Positions 53,070 to 62,354 are shown, counted from the first letter of the stretch. The stretch is DNA of 64,000 nt from Candidatus Fusicatenibacter intestinigallinarum (GCA_019119555.1 DWWU01000016.1:1-64000), one strand, 5' to 3'. The notes: generated by a model from the letters alone, not told the origin. Numbers and translations: made by a program.

Positions 53070-54812
53070 TTACTGCGGAACCTTTTCCGTGATCTCGCGT
53101 TTCAGCGTGTCGATCAGCTCCAGGATCTTCTCTTCCGCCTGTTCTTTTTCTGCCATAAACTGATAGCGTTTGTCCCGGGTTACGATCTCCACATGATTTT
53201 CCTTCATGTTTCTCGGGCTGACAACGACCCGCACCGGAACGCCCAGAAGATCCGCATCGGAGAACATGGCTCCGGGACGGATATCTCTGTCGTCGTAGAT
53301 GACTTCCACCTGTTTTCTCTGCAGACTCCGGTACAGATTGTCCGCATATTCTCTGCACTCCTCATCATCCACACGCAGGCAGCAGATGTGCACCTCCCAC
53401 GGAGCAATGGTGATGGGCCAGATGGGGCCGTACGCATCGTGATGTGCTTCGCACACAGAGGCGGCAAGACGGCCGATTCCGATTCCGTAGCAGCCCATGA
53501 TCGGATACTGCTCCTCGTTGTTTTTATCGATGTATTTCATTCCCATGCTTTTCGTGTATTTTGTGCCCAGCTGGAAGATATTTCCGACCTCGATTCCACG
53601 ATGCACCCTGATCATCGGCTTTCCGCATTTCGGGCAGATGCCGCCGTCGCGGATCTTGGTAAAATCGTGGAACTCCGGCTCCTGTCCCAGATCACGCGCA
53701 AGGTTCAGCCCGATGTAATGGTAATCTCTTTCGTTTGCGCCGCAGGACATGTATTCGATTCCCTTCAATGACCGGTCATACAGAACCGTCACATCCGGAT
53801 TCAGCTGATACGGCCCGATAAATCCCGCCACCAGAACGCTGTCATCCTCGATATTCGCCGGGTGAATGCCTTCCCCGATGTAATTGGTGATTTTCGTCTC
53901 GTTCGCCTCCATATCGCCGCGCATAAACACAACGACAAAACTGTCATCGCTGTTTTTCTGGTAAACGACAGCCTTGCAGGTATTCTCGATGGGGAGTTGC
54001 AGAGCTTTCGTCACATCGTCGATCGTGCTGAGATCCGGCGTGTAAAACTTCTCAAGCGCCGCGGCCTCCCTGGTATTTCCCGAATTGTCCACCAGATTGT
54101 CCGCAGCCTCCATATTCGCCTTGTAATCGCACGCCTCGCAGATTGCGATGGAATCCTCCCCGATCGGAGTCAGAAGCATATACTCATGGGAAATGCTTCC
54201 TCCCATCATACCGGAATCGGATTTTACGGCAACCACTTCCGGAACGCCGACTCTCGCGAAGATGCGGAGATAAGCGTCATAGCAGATCTCATAATACCGC
54301 TCCAGATCCTCCTGGGAGGTGTGGAAGGAATAGGCGTCCTTCATCGTGAACTCACGCACACGGATCAATCCGGCTCTCGGTCTCGCCTCATCCCGGAATT
54401 TCGTCTGAATCTGATAGATCATAAACGGATACTTGCTGTAGGAATTTGCATATTCTCTCACCAGCTGCACCGATGCTTCCTCATGGGTCATTCCCAGCAC
54501 CATGCTGCTGTTGTTGCGGTCACGGAAACGTACCAGCTCCGGTCCGACGCTCTGGAATCTTCCGGATTCCTCCCAGAGAGAACCGGGAAGAACCACCGGG
54601 AACATGACCTCCTGTCCGTCAATGGCGTCCATCTCCTCGCGGATAACCCGCTCGATTTTCGAAGTCACCCGTTTCCCCGGGGTAAACAGAGAATAGATAC
54701 CATTTGCCACATACTTGATATATCCGCCTTTGATCATCAGCGCATGGCTGTCGACCACACAGTCCGCCGGCTTTTCCTTGAATCTCTCACCAACTAATTT
54801 TGAAACCTTCAT
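53070..54812 (-). CDS. proS: Prolyl-tRNA synthetase
   Basis: A 580-residue class II synthetase of the bacterial type. Motif-2-like RPRAGLIRVREFTMKDAYSF lies near residue 150, and an editing-type insertion domain lies between about residues 220 and 400 (KAVVYQKNSDDSFVVVFMRG). Motif 3 is YPIMGCYGIGIGRLAASV near residue 440. The C-terminal anticodon domain follows WPITIAPWEVHICCLRVDDE. ATG 54810-54812 is preferred because GAGG lies nine bases ahead. An ATG three codons earlier directly abuts that site. No T-box leader was recognised upstream. Single-gene unit. Confidence 0.95.
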   Translation of the reverse strand: MKVSKLVGERFKEKPADCVVDSHALMIKGGYIKYVANGIYSLFTPGKRVTSKIERVIREEMDAIDGQEVMFPVVLPGSLWEESGRFQSVGPELVRFRDRNNSSMVLGMTHEEASVQLVREYANSYSKYPFMIYQIQTKFRDEARPRAGLIRVREFTMKDAYSFHTSQEDLERYYEICYDAYLRIFARVGVPEVVAVKSDSGMMGGSISHEYMLLTPIGEDSIAICEACDYKANMEAADNLVDNSGNTREAAALEKFYTPDLSTIDDVTKALQLPIENTCKAVVYQKNSDDSFVVVFMRGDMEANETKITNYIGEGIHPANIEDDSVLVAGFIGPYQLNPDVTVLYDRSLKGIEYMSCGANERDYHYIGLNLARDLGQEPEFHDFTKIRDGGICPKCGKPMIRVHRGIEVGNIFQLGTKYTKSMGMKYIDKNNEEQYPIMGCYGIGIGRLAASVCEAHHDAYGPIWPITIAPWEVHICCLRVDDEECREYADNLYRSLQRKQVEVIYDDRDIRPGAMFSDADLLGVPVRVVVSPRNMKENHVEIVTRDKRYQFMAEKEQAEEKILELIDTLKREITEKVPQ

Positions 54813-54840
54813 TGCTTTCATCCTCTTCTGATTATTTTTT

Positions 54841-54972
54841 ATAACAGTTCAGCCCACTGAACTGTTACGGCATCCGGCCATTGAAAATCGCTTCACGATG
54901 GGCCGTATGCCCACAGGCTCTGCGTTTTCATACGGTCTGTGCAGTGAATGCACAGACCTGGCTGAACTGTAA
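54841..54972. repeat. Long composite repeat, complete
   Basis: Starts with the palindrome ATAACAGTTCAG...CTGAACTGTTAC, then the hairpin GCATCCGGCC...GGGCCGTATGC, the linker CACAGGCTCTGCGTTTTCATA, a second hairpin GTCTGTGCA...TGCACAGAC, and ends with a lone arm CTGGCTGAACTGTAAC. It lies between proS and the CmpB-like gene. Confidence 0.88.
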
Positions 54973-55104
54973 CTATGATTCAGAACTCTGCCTCTGTGCG
55001 GCTCCGCGGATTTCCCGCAGGCGCCTGCATCCGGCAGTTCCGACATGTATGATCTATTATAAACCCGACCGCTTCCTTATGTAAATACCCTCTTTTCATA
55101 AAAC

Positions 55105-55132
55105 GTAACCGTTCAGCCAGCTGAACGGTTAC
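55105..55132. repeat. 28-bp dispersed palindrome
   Basis: GTAACCGTTCAGC and GCTGAACGGTTAC around CA, perfect. An extra GAACGGTTAC half-arm follows directly (55133-55142). Confidence 0.9.
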
Positions 55133-55197
55133 GAACGGTTACCGCAAAAAGAGAAGCCCCCGAAGCTCCCATCGCATCTCTGCGGAGACAGGATCCT

Positions 55198-55764
55198 TCA
55201 CTTTCCATGGCTGCGGTAATATTCTCTGCCTGCGCGCTCTCTTCCGGCCTTCTCCGGATTCTCCGCTTCCCCGCGCTCCGCGGACGTTTCCCGGGACATC
55301 CGCCAGAGTTCCGGAAGCGAAACATACCAGCGGAAAATCCGGTAACGCGGCCGCCGGCCGGTCCCGAACATCCAGTAATCCACCGCGTCTGTGAAAAGAA
55401 TCGCCACCCCCGACAGAAAATACCAGTACACACTGTATCTGGGACAGATCAGATTCCCGCACAGGCTCATCCATTCGTCTCCGTAATCCCACATCCGGAT
55501 TCCCAGCACCTCCAGCGAAAACAGCCCCGCAGCCAGCTCCAGACCCGTAATCACCCCAGACCCGATCAGCATCTGGACCGGCAGCTGCAGCTTTCCCATT
55601 CCGCGGCGCAGCAGAAATCCCAGGATCACCATCGCGGCTCCGCCGGTCAGTCCCATCAGCCGGAAGCTGTATCCCCGGAACGTCACTTCAATAGCCAGAT
55701 ATACACAGTAACCGGCGAGGAACAACAGCAGATACCGCCAGAATTCTTTCTTCCATCCCGTCAT
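55198..55764 (-). CDS. CmpB-like membrane protein (often labelled putative ABC permease)
   Basis: A 188-residue membrane protein with about four helices (YLLLFLAGYCVYLAIEV, LTGGAAMVILGFLL, MLIGSGVITGLELAAGLFS, YWYFLSGVAILFTDAV). It carries the family phrase RMWDYGDEW then NLICPRYSVYWYFLS, typical of small clostridial CmpB-like proteins. The ABC-permease label in databases rests on weak similarity, and no partner ATPase is nearby. ATG 55762-55764 follows AAGGAG at six bases. The tail is rich in Arg and Glu. True function unknown. Confidence 0.75.
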   Translation of the reverse strand: MTGWKKEFWRYLLLFLAGYCVYLAIEVTFRGYSFRLMGLTGGAAMVILGFLLRRGMGKLQLPVQMLIGSGVITGLELAAGLFSLEVLGIRMWDYGDEWMSLCGNLICPRYSVYWYFLSGVAILFTDAVDYWMFGTGRRPRYRIFRWYVSLPELWRMSRETSAERGEAENPEKAGRERAGREYYRSHGK

Positions 55765-55801
55765 CCGAATCTCCTTCCCGACATGGCAAATGATACTCAA
55801 A

Positions 55802-55842
55802 AAATAAGAGACACTGTCTTTTTCCAGTATCTCTTATTTCTT
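55802..55842. terminator. A/T-rich bidirectional hairpin
   Basis: AAATAAGAGA pairs with TCTCTTATTT around a loop containing CTTTTTC. It lies between the AraC gene stop (55976) and the CmpB-like gene. It could end the AraC transcript. Confidence 0.5.
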
Positions 55843-55877
55843 CCGCCGATATTCCACTCCGGCGCGGCTGGCAGATT

Positions 55878-55905
55878 GTTACAGTTCAGCAGACTGAACG
55901 GTTAC
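55878..55905. repeat. 28-bp dispersed palindrome
   Basis: GTTACAGTTCAG, centre CAGA, CTGAACGGTTAC. It lies 70 bp downstream of the AraC regulator stop. Confidence 0.85.
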
Positions 55906-55975
55906 GGCAGATTTTATTTTTTCATATTCTTTCGCTGCTCTCACTTCAGAGACGCTGTCTGCACTGCGGGACTTT

Positions 55976-56851
55976 TTACAGGACTTCTATCTGATGCTGC
56001 CGGCGGTATTCCTTCGGGGAAACTCCGTATTCCCGCTTGAATCTGCGGTAAAAACTGGTATAATCCGAAAAACCGAACTGCTGGCAGATCTGTCCGATGG
56101 GCTCGTCCCCGAGAATCGCGTCCTTGCAGGCGTCCAACCGTTTTCTTGTAATATACTGATGGGCTGACATCCCCACTTTGTCCTTAAACAGATGAGCAAT
56201 ATAATATTTATTCAGAAAGAACTGATTGGAGAGCCGTTCCAGGGACAGATCCTCCTCCAGGTGAGATCCGATAAAATTGCAGATCATCTGATACGTCTCC
56301 TCCTCGCCTTTGGCTACTTTTTTATGGTTCTGCTCATAAACCATCCGGTTCATCACCAGCAGAATCTCATTCAGTTTCAGATAGAGGAACGCTTTTTTCC
56401 CATACCGGTCTCCCCACTGCTCCTCAATCATCCGGAATGCCATGCCCTGAAGCTGATTCGCCAGAATCGTGTCGAACTGATACAGAAACTGCTTTTTCAG
56501 CTGCGCACGCTCAAACAGATATCCGTAATCCTCCGACTGAAGCAGAAGTCCTTCCAGATAGCCTGCCGAAATCCACAGGACAATTCTCCGGTAAGGTTTC
56601 TCATGATTCCGAATTCGCAGAAAATGGACGATGCCCGGCGGAATCACCAGAACTTCTCCCGGCTTCGGCCAGAACACCTGCTCCTCCGCGTTCATCTCCG
56701 CATCCCCCTCCAGAAAAAAATAGATTTCATAATAATTGTGCGAATGCGCACGTACCGGAGAAAGGTTATAGTCATTATAATAGTAGATTTCGTAATCCTT
56801 CTCCTCCATATACTGCCGTTTCTTCCACTCCGTCTCAAGCTGCCTCTTCAT
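55976..56851 (-). CDS. AraC-family regulator next to the uronate genes
   Basis: A 291-residue regulator with an N-terminal cupin-like ligand domain (VRAHSHNYYEIYFFLEGDAE, then VLVIPPGIVHFL) and two C-terminal helix-turn-helix units (LSLERLSNQFFLNKYYIAHL, IGQICQQFGFSDYTSFYRRF, ending GVSPKEYRRQ). AGGAG lies seven bases before the ATG. It is divergent from uxuA across about 200 bp, so it most likely controls mannonate/glucuronate genes in response to a uronate. Its own promoter contains direct repeats. Confidence 0.9.
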   Translation of the reverse strand: MKRQLETEWKKRQYMEEKDYEIYYYNDYNLSPVRAHSHNYYEIYFFLEGDAEMNAEEQVFWPKPGEVLVIPPGIVHFLRIRNHEKPYRRIVLWISAGYLEGLLLQSEDYGYLFERAQLKKQFLYQFDTILANQLQGMAFRMIEEQWGDRYGKKAFLYLKLNEILLVMNRMVYEQNHKKVAKGEEETYQMICNFIGSHLEEDLSLERLSNQFFLNKYYIAHLFKDKVGMSAHQYITRKRLDACKDAILGDEPIGQICQQFGFSDYTSFYRRFKREYGVSPKEYRRQHQIEVL

Positions 56852-56927
56852 ATCTCATCTCCTGTATCCATCCGATTTTTCGTTTATTTTGTATGATTTT
56901 TCTATAAAATACACATTCTTTTCTTAC

Positions 56928-56956
56928 ATAATACCGCAATACCGCAATTTTTGCAA
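56928..56956 (-). promoter_or_regulatory. Promoter of the AraC gene with direct repeats in the spacer
   Basis: On the minus strand, -35 TTGCAA (56951-56956), 17-bp spacer, -10 TATTAT (56928-56933). Plus-strand ACCGCAAT is directly repeated at 56933-56940 and 56941-56948, a possible regulator half-site pair. Confidence 0.6.
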
Positions 56957-57050
56957 TATATAGCACAATTTTGTCTATGGTAACTTTCTCCAATTACGAT
57001 AAAATAGTAAATAACAAATCAATGATCCATAAGAAAGGAGTTTACAAACT

Positions 57051-58130
57051 ATGGAAATGACAATGCGCTGGTACGGCAAAGACTATGATACCGTAACTCT
57101 GGAGCAGATTCGCCAGACCTGCTACGTAAAGGGCATCATCACCACACTGTACAACAAAATGCCGGGAGAGGTATGGACGCTGGACGAGATCCTGGCAATG
57201 AAAAAAGAAGTTGAGGATGCTGGCCTTCATCTGGCAGGTATCGAGAGCGTGAATGTCAGCGACGCCATTAAGACAGGCGCGCCGGAGCGTGACAAAGACA
57301 TCGCTGCCTACATCGAGACTCTGGAAAATCTCGGAAAAGCCGATATCCATATGGTATGCTACAACTTCATGCCGGTATTCGACTGGACAAGAACCGAGCT
57401 GGACCGCAAGAGAGCAGACGGCTCCACGGTTCTGGCTTACAATCAGGACACCATCGACAAGATGGATCCGGAAGCAATGTTCTCCAGCATCAAAGACGAC
57501 ATGAACGGTTCCATCATGCCGGGCTGGGAGCCGGAGCGTATGGAGAAGGTAAAAGAGTTGTTCGAGCTGTACAAAGACATCGACGATGACAAACTGCTGG
57601 ACAACCTGAAATACTTCCTGGAAGCGATTATGCCGGTATGTGACAAATACGACATCAACATGGCGATCCATCCGGACGATCCCTCCTGGAGCGTATTCGG
57701 TCTGCCGCGTATCATCTCCACACAGGCAAACCTGAAACGTATGATGGAAATGGTTCCGAACAAACACAACGGCGTTACCTTCTGTACCGGTTCCTACGGA
57801 ACAAACCTGGGCAACGACCTGATCGATACCATCCATATGCTGAAAGGCAGAATCCACTTCGCACATGTTCGCAACCTTCGTTTCAACGACGGTATGCGCG
57901 ACTTCGAGGAGAGCGCACATCTGAGCGCTGACGGAACCTTCGACATGCATGCAATCATGAAGGCTCTGTATGAGACCGGTTTTGAAGGCCCGATCCGTCC
58001 GGACCACGGACGTATGATCTGGGGTGAGAAAGCAATGCCGGGCTATGGTCTGTACGACCGTGCGCTGGGCGCCGCTTACCTGTGCGGACTGTGGGAGTCC
58101 ATCGAGAAAGACGCAAAGGAAGCAAAATAA
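57051..58130 (+). CDS. uxuA: Mannonate dehydratase
   Basis: A 359-residue enzyme that dehydrates D-mannonate to 2-keto-3-deoxygluconate in uronate breakdown. The start MEMTMRWYGKDYDTVTLEQI is family-like, as are DIHMVCYNFMPVFDWTRTEL, MAIHPDDPSWSVFGLPRI with metal-binding His/Asp, VTFCTGSYGT and PIRPDHGRMIWGE. AAAGGAG lies 11 bases before the ATG. It begins the uxuA-uxuB-uxaC series. Codon choice (frequent CGT, GAC, AAC) differs from most neighbours and suggests high expression. Confidence 0.96.
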   Translation: MEMTMRWYGKDYDTVTLEQIRQTCYVKGIITTLYNKMPGEVWTLDEILAMKKEVEDAGLHLAGIESVNVSDAIKTGAPERDKDIAAYIETLENLGKADIHMVCYNFMPVFDWTRTELDRKRADGSTVLAYNQDTIDKMDPEAMFSSIKDDMNGSIMPGWEPERMEKVKELFELYKDIDDDKLLDNLKYFLEAIMPVCDKYDINMAIHPDDPSWSVFGLPRIISTQANLKRMMEMVPNKHNGVTFCTGSYGTNLGNDLIDTIHMLKGRIHFAHVRNLRFNDGMRDFEESAHLSADGTFDMHAIMKALYETGFEGPIRPDHGRMIWGEKAMPGYGLYDRALGAAYLCGLWESIEKDAKEAK

Positions 58131-58158
58131 TTCATCCTGTAACCGTTATTTTCCGCAG

Positions 58159-58217
58159 CCTGCCGGCGTCATCCGCCGGAATCCGAAACAGCAGCGAACC
58201 GCTCCGTATCCGGCAGG
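58159..58217 (+). other. Hairpin between uxuA and uxuB
   Basis: CCTGCCGG (58159-58166) pairs with CCGGCAGG (58210-58217) around a loop with further pairing (GCGTCATCCGCC). It has no T-run. It may stabilise or separate the uxuA message. No gene lies in this 153-bp gap. Confidence 0.4.
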
Positions 58218-58283
58218 CAGCCAGAGGCGTGGGTTTGCTCTGTTCTGCTGCGGACATATAAAAAGAAAGAAGCGTAGAGAATT

Positions 58284-59906
58284 ATGAAACTTACATTAGA
58301 AGGTATCAAAAACCGCAGTGAATGGGAAGCAGCCGGCATCACCCTTCCTTCCTACGACATTGAGAAAGTTGTTGAAAACACGAAAAAAGCTCCGTCATGG
58401 GTACATTTCGGAATCGGAAACATTTTCCGTATCTTCATCGGCGGTCTGGCAGACACCCTGATCTCCAACGGAGAATCCGACAAGGGCATCACCTGCGTCG
58501 AGACCTTTGACTTCGACGTGGTAGACAAAATCTACGATCCGTACGACAATCTGGTGCTGGCTGTCACCCTGAAGGCAGACGGCTCCACAGACAAAAAAGT
58601 GCTGGGTTCCCTGACCGAGGCCATCAAAGCGCAGGCAAACGTTCCGGAAACCTGGAACAGACTGAAAGAAATCTTTACCAGCAAAGAGCTGCAGATGATT
58701 TCCTTCACAATCACAGAAAAAGGATATGCGCTGAAAGCCGCTGACGGAACCTATTTCCCGTTTATTCAGGCTGACATCGACAATGGTCCGGAAAAACCGG
58801 GTGCGGCAATGGCAATCGTATGCGCGCTGCTGAACGAACGTTACAAAGCAGGCAAACTGCCTCTGGCTGTCGTTTCCATGGACAACTGCTCTCACAACGG
58901 TGAGAAACTGCAGAACTCCATCGTTACGATGGCAAAAGAATGGCAGGCAAAAGGATTTGTAGACGACGGATTCATCGAGTACCTGACCGATGAAAATCAG
59001 GTTTCCTTCCCGTGGTCCATGATCGACAAGATCACTCCGAGACCGGCGGATTCTGTATGCGCAGAGCTGGAAAAAGCAGGCGTTGAGGATGTTGCTCCGG
59101 TCATCACCTCCAAGAGAACCTATATCGCTCCGTTTGTAAACGCTGAGGAGCCCCAGTATCTGGTTATCGAGGACAAATTCCCGAACGGAAGACCGGCTCT
59201 GGAAAAAGCAGGCGTTTACATGACCGACAGAGACACCGTAAACAAGGTAGAGCGCATGAAAGTCTGCACCTGCCTGAATCCGTTGCACACCGCACTGGCT
59301 GTTTTCGGCTGCCTGCTGGGATATGACCTGATTGCAGATGAAATGAAAAATGAGACTCTCGTTAAACTGGTAAAACGTATCGGATACGTGGAAGGACTTC
59401 CGGTTGTTACAGATCCTGGAATTCTTTCTCCGAAAGCATTCATCGACGAAGTTCTGAACGTTCGTGTTCCGAACCCGTTCATGCCGGATACCCCGCAGCG
59501 TATCGCTACCGATACCTCCCAGAAACTTGCAATCCGTTTCGGCGAGACCATCAAGGCTTATCAGGCGGACGACAGCCTGAACCTGGACGACCTGAACGGC
59601 ATCCCGCTGGTATTTGCAGGATGGCTGCGTTATCTGATGGGCGTGGATGACAACGGAAATGAGTTCGAACTGAGCCCGGATCCGCTGCTGGATACTGTTT
59701 GCCCGTATGTCAAAGACTTCAAGCTGGGTGAAGTACCGTCAAAAGAGGAACTGGCTTCCAAGCTGTCCGGCCTGCTCTCCAACGCTTCTATTTTTGGCGT
59801 TGATCTGTGCGAGATCGGCATGTGCGACAAGGTTCTGACCGCATTCGCTGAAATGCTGGCTGGTCCTGGCGCAGTTGCCGCTACTCTGGAGAAACATCTG
59901 GCATAA
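58284..59906 (+). CDS. uxuB: Fructuronate reductase (mannonate oxidoreductase)
   Basis: A 540-residue long-chain mannitol dehydrogenase-family enzyme that interconverts D-fructuronate and D-mannonate with NADH. The N-terminal nucleotide domain opens with WVHFGIGNIFRIFIGGLAD, and VSMDNCSHNGEKLQ follows. The catalytic segment is KVCTCLNPLHTALAVFG near residue 330, with the Lys-Asn-His pattern intact. The ribosome site is weak (GAGA). The length is typical. Same codon bias as uxuA, with which it forms a pathway pair. Confidence 0.94.
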   Translation: MKLTLEGIKNRSEWEAAGITLPSYDIEKVVENTKKAPSWVHFGIGNIFRIFIGGLADTLISNGESDKGITCVETFDFDVVDKIYDPYDNLVLAVTLKADGSTDKKVLGSLTEAIKAQANVPETWNRLKEIFTSKELQMISFTITEKGYALKAADGTYFPFIQADIDNGPEKPGAAMAIVCALLNERYKAGKLPLAVVSMDNCSHNGEKLQNSIVTMAKEWQAKGFVDDGFIEYLTDENQVSFPWSMIDKITPRPADSVCAELEKAGVEDVAPVITSKRTYIAPFVNAEEPQYLVIEDKFPNGRPALEKAGVYMTDRDTVNKVERMKVCTCLNPLHTALAVFGCLLGYDLIADEMKNETLVKLVKRIGYVEGLPVVTDPGILSPKAFIDEVLNVRVPNPFMPDTPQRIATDTSQKLAIRFGETIKAYQADDSLNLDDLNGIPLVFAGWLRYLMGVDDNGNEFELSPDPLLDTVCPYVKDFKLGEVPSKEELASKLSGLLSNASIFGVDLCEIGMCDKVLTAFAEMLAGPGAVAATLEKHLA

Positions 59907-59942
59907 CTGTAAAGCGCTGTGCAGCAGCCTTTACAGCGGCAT

Positions 59943-59970
59943 GTAACCGTTCAGCCCGCTGAACGGTTAC
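59943..59970. repeat. 28-bp dispersed palindrome between uxuB and uxaC
   Basis: GTAACCGTTCAG, centre CCCG, CTGAACGGTTAC. It lies in the 144-bp uxuB-uxaC gap, within what should be one transcript. Confidence 0.9.
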
Positions 59971-60050
59971 GGCAGCGTCAAAAAGCAACAGGATTGCGGA
60001 ACCCGGACACAGGTTTCGCAATCCGCAGAAAAACAAGAAGGGAGAACATC

Positions 60051-61451
60051 ATGAAGAATTTTATGGATTCTGATTTTCTGCTTCAGACTGAGACCGCGAA
60101 AATGCTCTATCACGATGCAGCAGAGACCATGCCGATTTTCGATTACCATAACCATCTGAACCCGAAAGCGATTCTGGACGACGAGCAGATGGATAACCTG
60201 ACCCAGGTATGGCTGGGCGGCGACCATTACAAATGGCGTGCAATGCGCGCAATGGGCGTTCCGGAGGAACTGATAACCGGAAACGGCGCAGATTATGACA
60301 AATTCCTGGCATGGGCGCGCACCATCGAAAATTCCATCGGAAATCCGCTGTATCACTGGACACATCTGGAGCTGCAGCGTTATTTCGGCATCACCGCTCC
60401 GCTCTCCGAGGCGACAGCAAAACAGATCTGGGACAGCGCCAACGAGCAGATGCGCACCAAAGAGTTTTCCGTTCGCAATCTGATTCTTCGTCAGAATGTT
60501 AAATATATGTGCACCACCGATGATCCGGCAGACGACCTGGCATGCCACAAGGCTCTGAAGGAAGAGAACTTCGGCTGCACCGTACTTCCGACGTTCCGTC
60601 CGGAAAAGGCGATGGCCATCGAGAAACCCGCGTATGCAGACTATATCGCAAAACTGTCTGAAGTTTCCGGCGTGGACATTAAGAATGTGGACGACCTGAT
60701 GAAAGCTCTGGAAATCCGTATGGACTATTTCATCAGTGTGGGCTGCGTGGTAACTGACCACAGCCTGGAAGGATGCTTCTATCATCCTGCAACCGTTGAG
60801 GATGTGGACCGCGTCATGAAGAAACGCCTGGAAGGCCAGGAGCTGACCGCTGAAGAGTGCGGTATGTATAAAGGCTACGTTATGATCGCCCTGGGCAAGA
60901 TGTATGCACGGAAAAACGTTGTTATGCAGCTGCACATCGGCGCACTGCGCAACAACTCCTCCCGTCAGCTGGCAGCTATCGGCGTGGACTCCGGCTTCGA
61001 CAGCATGGACGATATCAAATATGCTTCCTATCTGAGCACAATGCTCAACGAAATGGACAAGGAAAATCTGCTTCCGAAGACGGTTCTCTACTCTCTGAAC
61101 CCCAACGACAACGAAATGCTCGCCAGCATGGCAGGAAACTTCCAGGGCGGCGGCATCCGTGGAAAGATGCAGTTCGGAACCGCATGGTGGTTCAATGATC
61201 ACAAACCGGGCATGGAGGCTCAGCTGACTGTACTGTCCAGCATCGGCCTGATCTCCCCGTTCATCGGAATGCTGACAGACTCCAGAAGCTTCCTTTCTTT
61301 CCCGCGTCACGAGTATTTCCGCCGCATTCTGTGCAATGTAGTCGGAAACTGGGTAGAGAACGGCGAGTACCCGAATCATCCGGAGTTCCTGAAGGATCTG
61401 GTGAAAAACATCAGCTACAACAACGCATACAACTATTTCTTTACGAAATAA
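60051..61451 (+). CDS. uxaC: Glucuronate isomerase
   Basis: A 466-residue amidohydrolase-fold isomerase converting D-glucuronate to D-fructuronate (and galacturonate to tagaturonate). Metal site FDYHNHLNPKAI lies near residue 28, followed by MCTTDDPADDLACH, VVMQLHIGALRNNSSRQLA and GTAWWFNDHKPGMEAQL. ATG 60051-60053 has AGGGAG upstream. An in-frame extension reaching through the palindrome is rejected. The usual family length is met. With uxuB and uxuA it completes the path to 2-keto-3-deoxygluconate; kdgK and kdgA are not in the window. Confidence 0.96.
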   Translation: MKNFMDSDFLLQTETAKMLYHDAAETMPIFDYHNHLNPKAILDDEQMDNLTQVWLGGDHYKWRAMRAMGVPEELITGNGADYDKFLAWARTIENSIGNPLYHWTHLELQRYFGITAPLSEATAKQIWDSANEQMRTKEFSVRNLILRQNVKYMCTTDDPADDLACHKALKEENFGCTVLPTFRPEKAMAIEKPAYADYIAKLSEVSGVDIKNVDDLMKALEIRMDYFISVGCVVTDHSLEGCFYHPATVEDVDRVMKKRLEGQELTAEECGMYKGYVMIALGKMYARKNVVMQLHIGALRNNSSRQLAAIGVDSGFDSMDDIKYASYLSTMLNEMDKENLLPKTVLYSLNPNDNEMLASMAGNFQGGGIRGKMQFGTAWWFNDHKPGMEAQLTVLSSIGLISPFIGMLTDSRSFLSFPRHEYFRRILCNVVGNWVENGEYPNHPEFLKDLVKNISYNNAYNYFFTK

Positions 61452-61464
61452 GAAGAATGCAGAA

Positions 61465-61492
61465 GCAGCCGTTTGGCCCGCCAAACGGCTGC
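61465..61492 (+). other. GC-rich hairpin after uxaC
   Basis: GCAGCCGTTTGG and CCAAACGGCTGC, a perfect 12-bp stem with a CCCG loop, 13 bp after the uxaC stop. It has no T-run and may protect the 3' end. Confidence 0.6.
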
Positions 61493-61495
61493 CGG

Positions 61496-61548
61496 AAAGA
61501 GCCTCTGTGCGGCAGATACACGTTGATCTGCCCACGGGGCTCTTTTTT
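61496..61548 (+). terminator. Terminator of the uxu/uxa operon
   Basis: AAAGAGCC pairs with GGCTCTTT around an inner GGCAGAT/ATCTGCC hairpin, followed by six T. Confidence 0.85.
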
Positions 61549-61676
61549 ATATAACAGGGGACCGCATTCCCTGCTATATGAAAACGCTCTGCGGGATACG
61601 TACTCGCGCAGAGCAGAAATTTGTCGCAAGGCGGCCGAACGGTAACTTAAAATTACCTAAAATTTCTCTAATTGAC

Positions 61677-61705
61677 TTGACATTGCCGGCAATATTATAT
61701 ATAAC
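61677..61705 (+). promoter_or_regulatory. Promoter of the c-di-AMP receptor-like gene
   Basis: TTGACA (61677-61682), 17-bp spacer, TATAAC (61700-61705). The implied leader is about 120 nt. Confidence 0.7.
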
Positions 61706-61829
61706 TGGTACTATAGAACGCCGACAGGAAATAAATTGCCGGAAAATTCTGCATTTACGGGAATGCCTGCAGAACATGCAGCATAGCCTTCTTTCCGGGT
61801 TCGGCGGGAAACAGGGAGGGATACATATT

Positions 61830-62168
61830 ATGAAACTCTTAATTGCTATCATGAAAAAAGAAGACAAGACTGACACAATCGCAGCGCTGAACCAGAAAGG
61901 GATTTTTGTCACGGAACTGGCTACCACCGGCGGTTTTCTTCAGGAAAAAAATACAACTCTGATGATCGGAACCGAAGACGCTAACGCCCCTATCGCACTG
62001 AATGTTCTCCGCGAATATGCAGGGCTCCGGAAATCCGTCACCTATTCGACGCCTCACGCAGAAGGCGGAACCGGTTATTCCGGCGCCGGCTACTCTGTTC
62101 CCATCGACACAACTGCAGGCGGTTGTACCGTATTTGAACTGACGATGGATCGTCTGGAAAAGTTCTGA
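61830..62168 (+). CDS. darA: Cyclic-di-AMP receptor-like protein (DarA/PstA family)
   Basis: A 112-residue PII-like trimeric signalling protein. Family segments are MKLLIAIMKKEDKTDTIAAL, the FVTELATTGGFLQEKNTTLM ligand region and MIGTEDANAPIAL, with a Gly-rich loop (GGTGYSGAGYSV) and a short TVFELTMDRLEKF end. In Firmicutes the family binds c-di-AMP, but its partners are poorly known. ATG 61830 follows AGGGAGG. The in-frame extension upstream is rejected. It has its own promoter and terminator, so it is a single-gene unit. Confidence 0.92.
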   Translation: MKLLIAIMKKEDKTDTIAALNQKGIFVTELATTGGFLQEKNTTLMIGTEDANAPIALNVLREYAGLRKSVTYSTPHAEGGTGYSGAGYSVPIDTTAGGCTVFELTMDRLEKF

Positions 62169-62192
62169 TTTGAGCGTTCTGATTTTATGTGA

Positions 62193-62278
62193 AAACGTGC
62201 GTCCTGTTCCGGCCGCCTTGGTTCTGCAGATGGAACTGTTCCATGCGGAACCGAGACGCCTGAGACGCACGTTTTTTC
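62193..62278 (+). terminator. Terminator of the darA-like gene
   Basis: AACGTGCGTC pairs with GACGCACGTT, followed by a run of T. The loop contains a second hairpin (GGTTCTGCA...TGCGGAACC). It lies 25 bp after the stop. Confidence 0.85.
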
Positions 62279-62327
62279 TATGTAATCACAGAAAACTTCT
62301 CCGGCAACTTACCGTTCCTCGATGATC

Positions 62328-62351
62328 GCAACCTTTCAGCCAGCTGAACGG
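62328..62351. repeat. Diverged palindrome-family copy
   Basis: GCAACCTTTCAGCC followed by AGCTGAACGG. It lies just after the second AraC gene stop. Confidence 0.6.
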
Positions 62352-62354
62352 GAA

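Noticed and set aside
54813-55190. T-box riboswitch upstream of proS
   Set aside because: The conserved TGGNACCGCG antiterminator bulge sequence was not found. The interval is taken up by palindromic elements.
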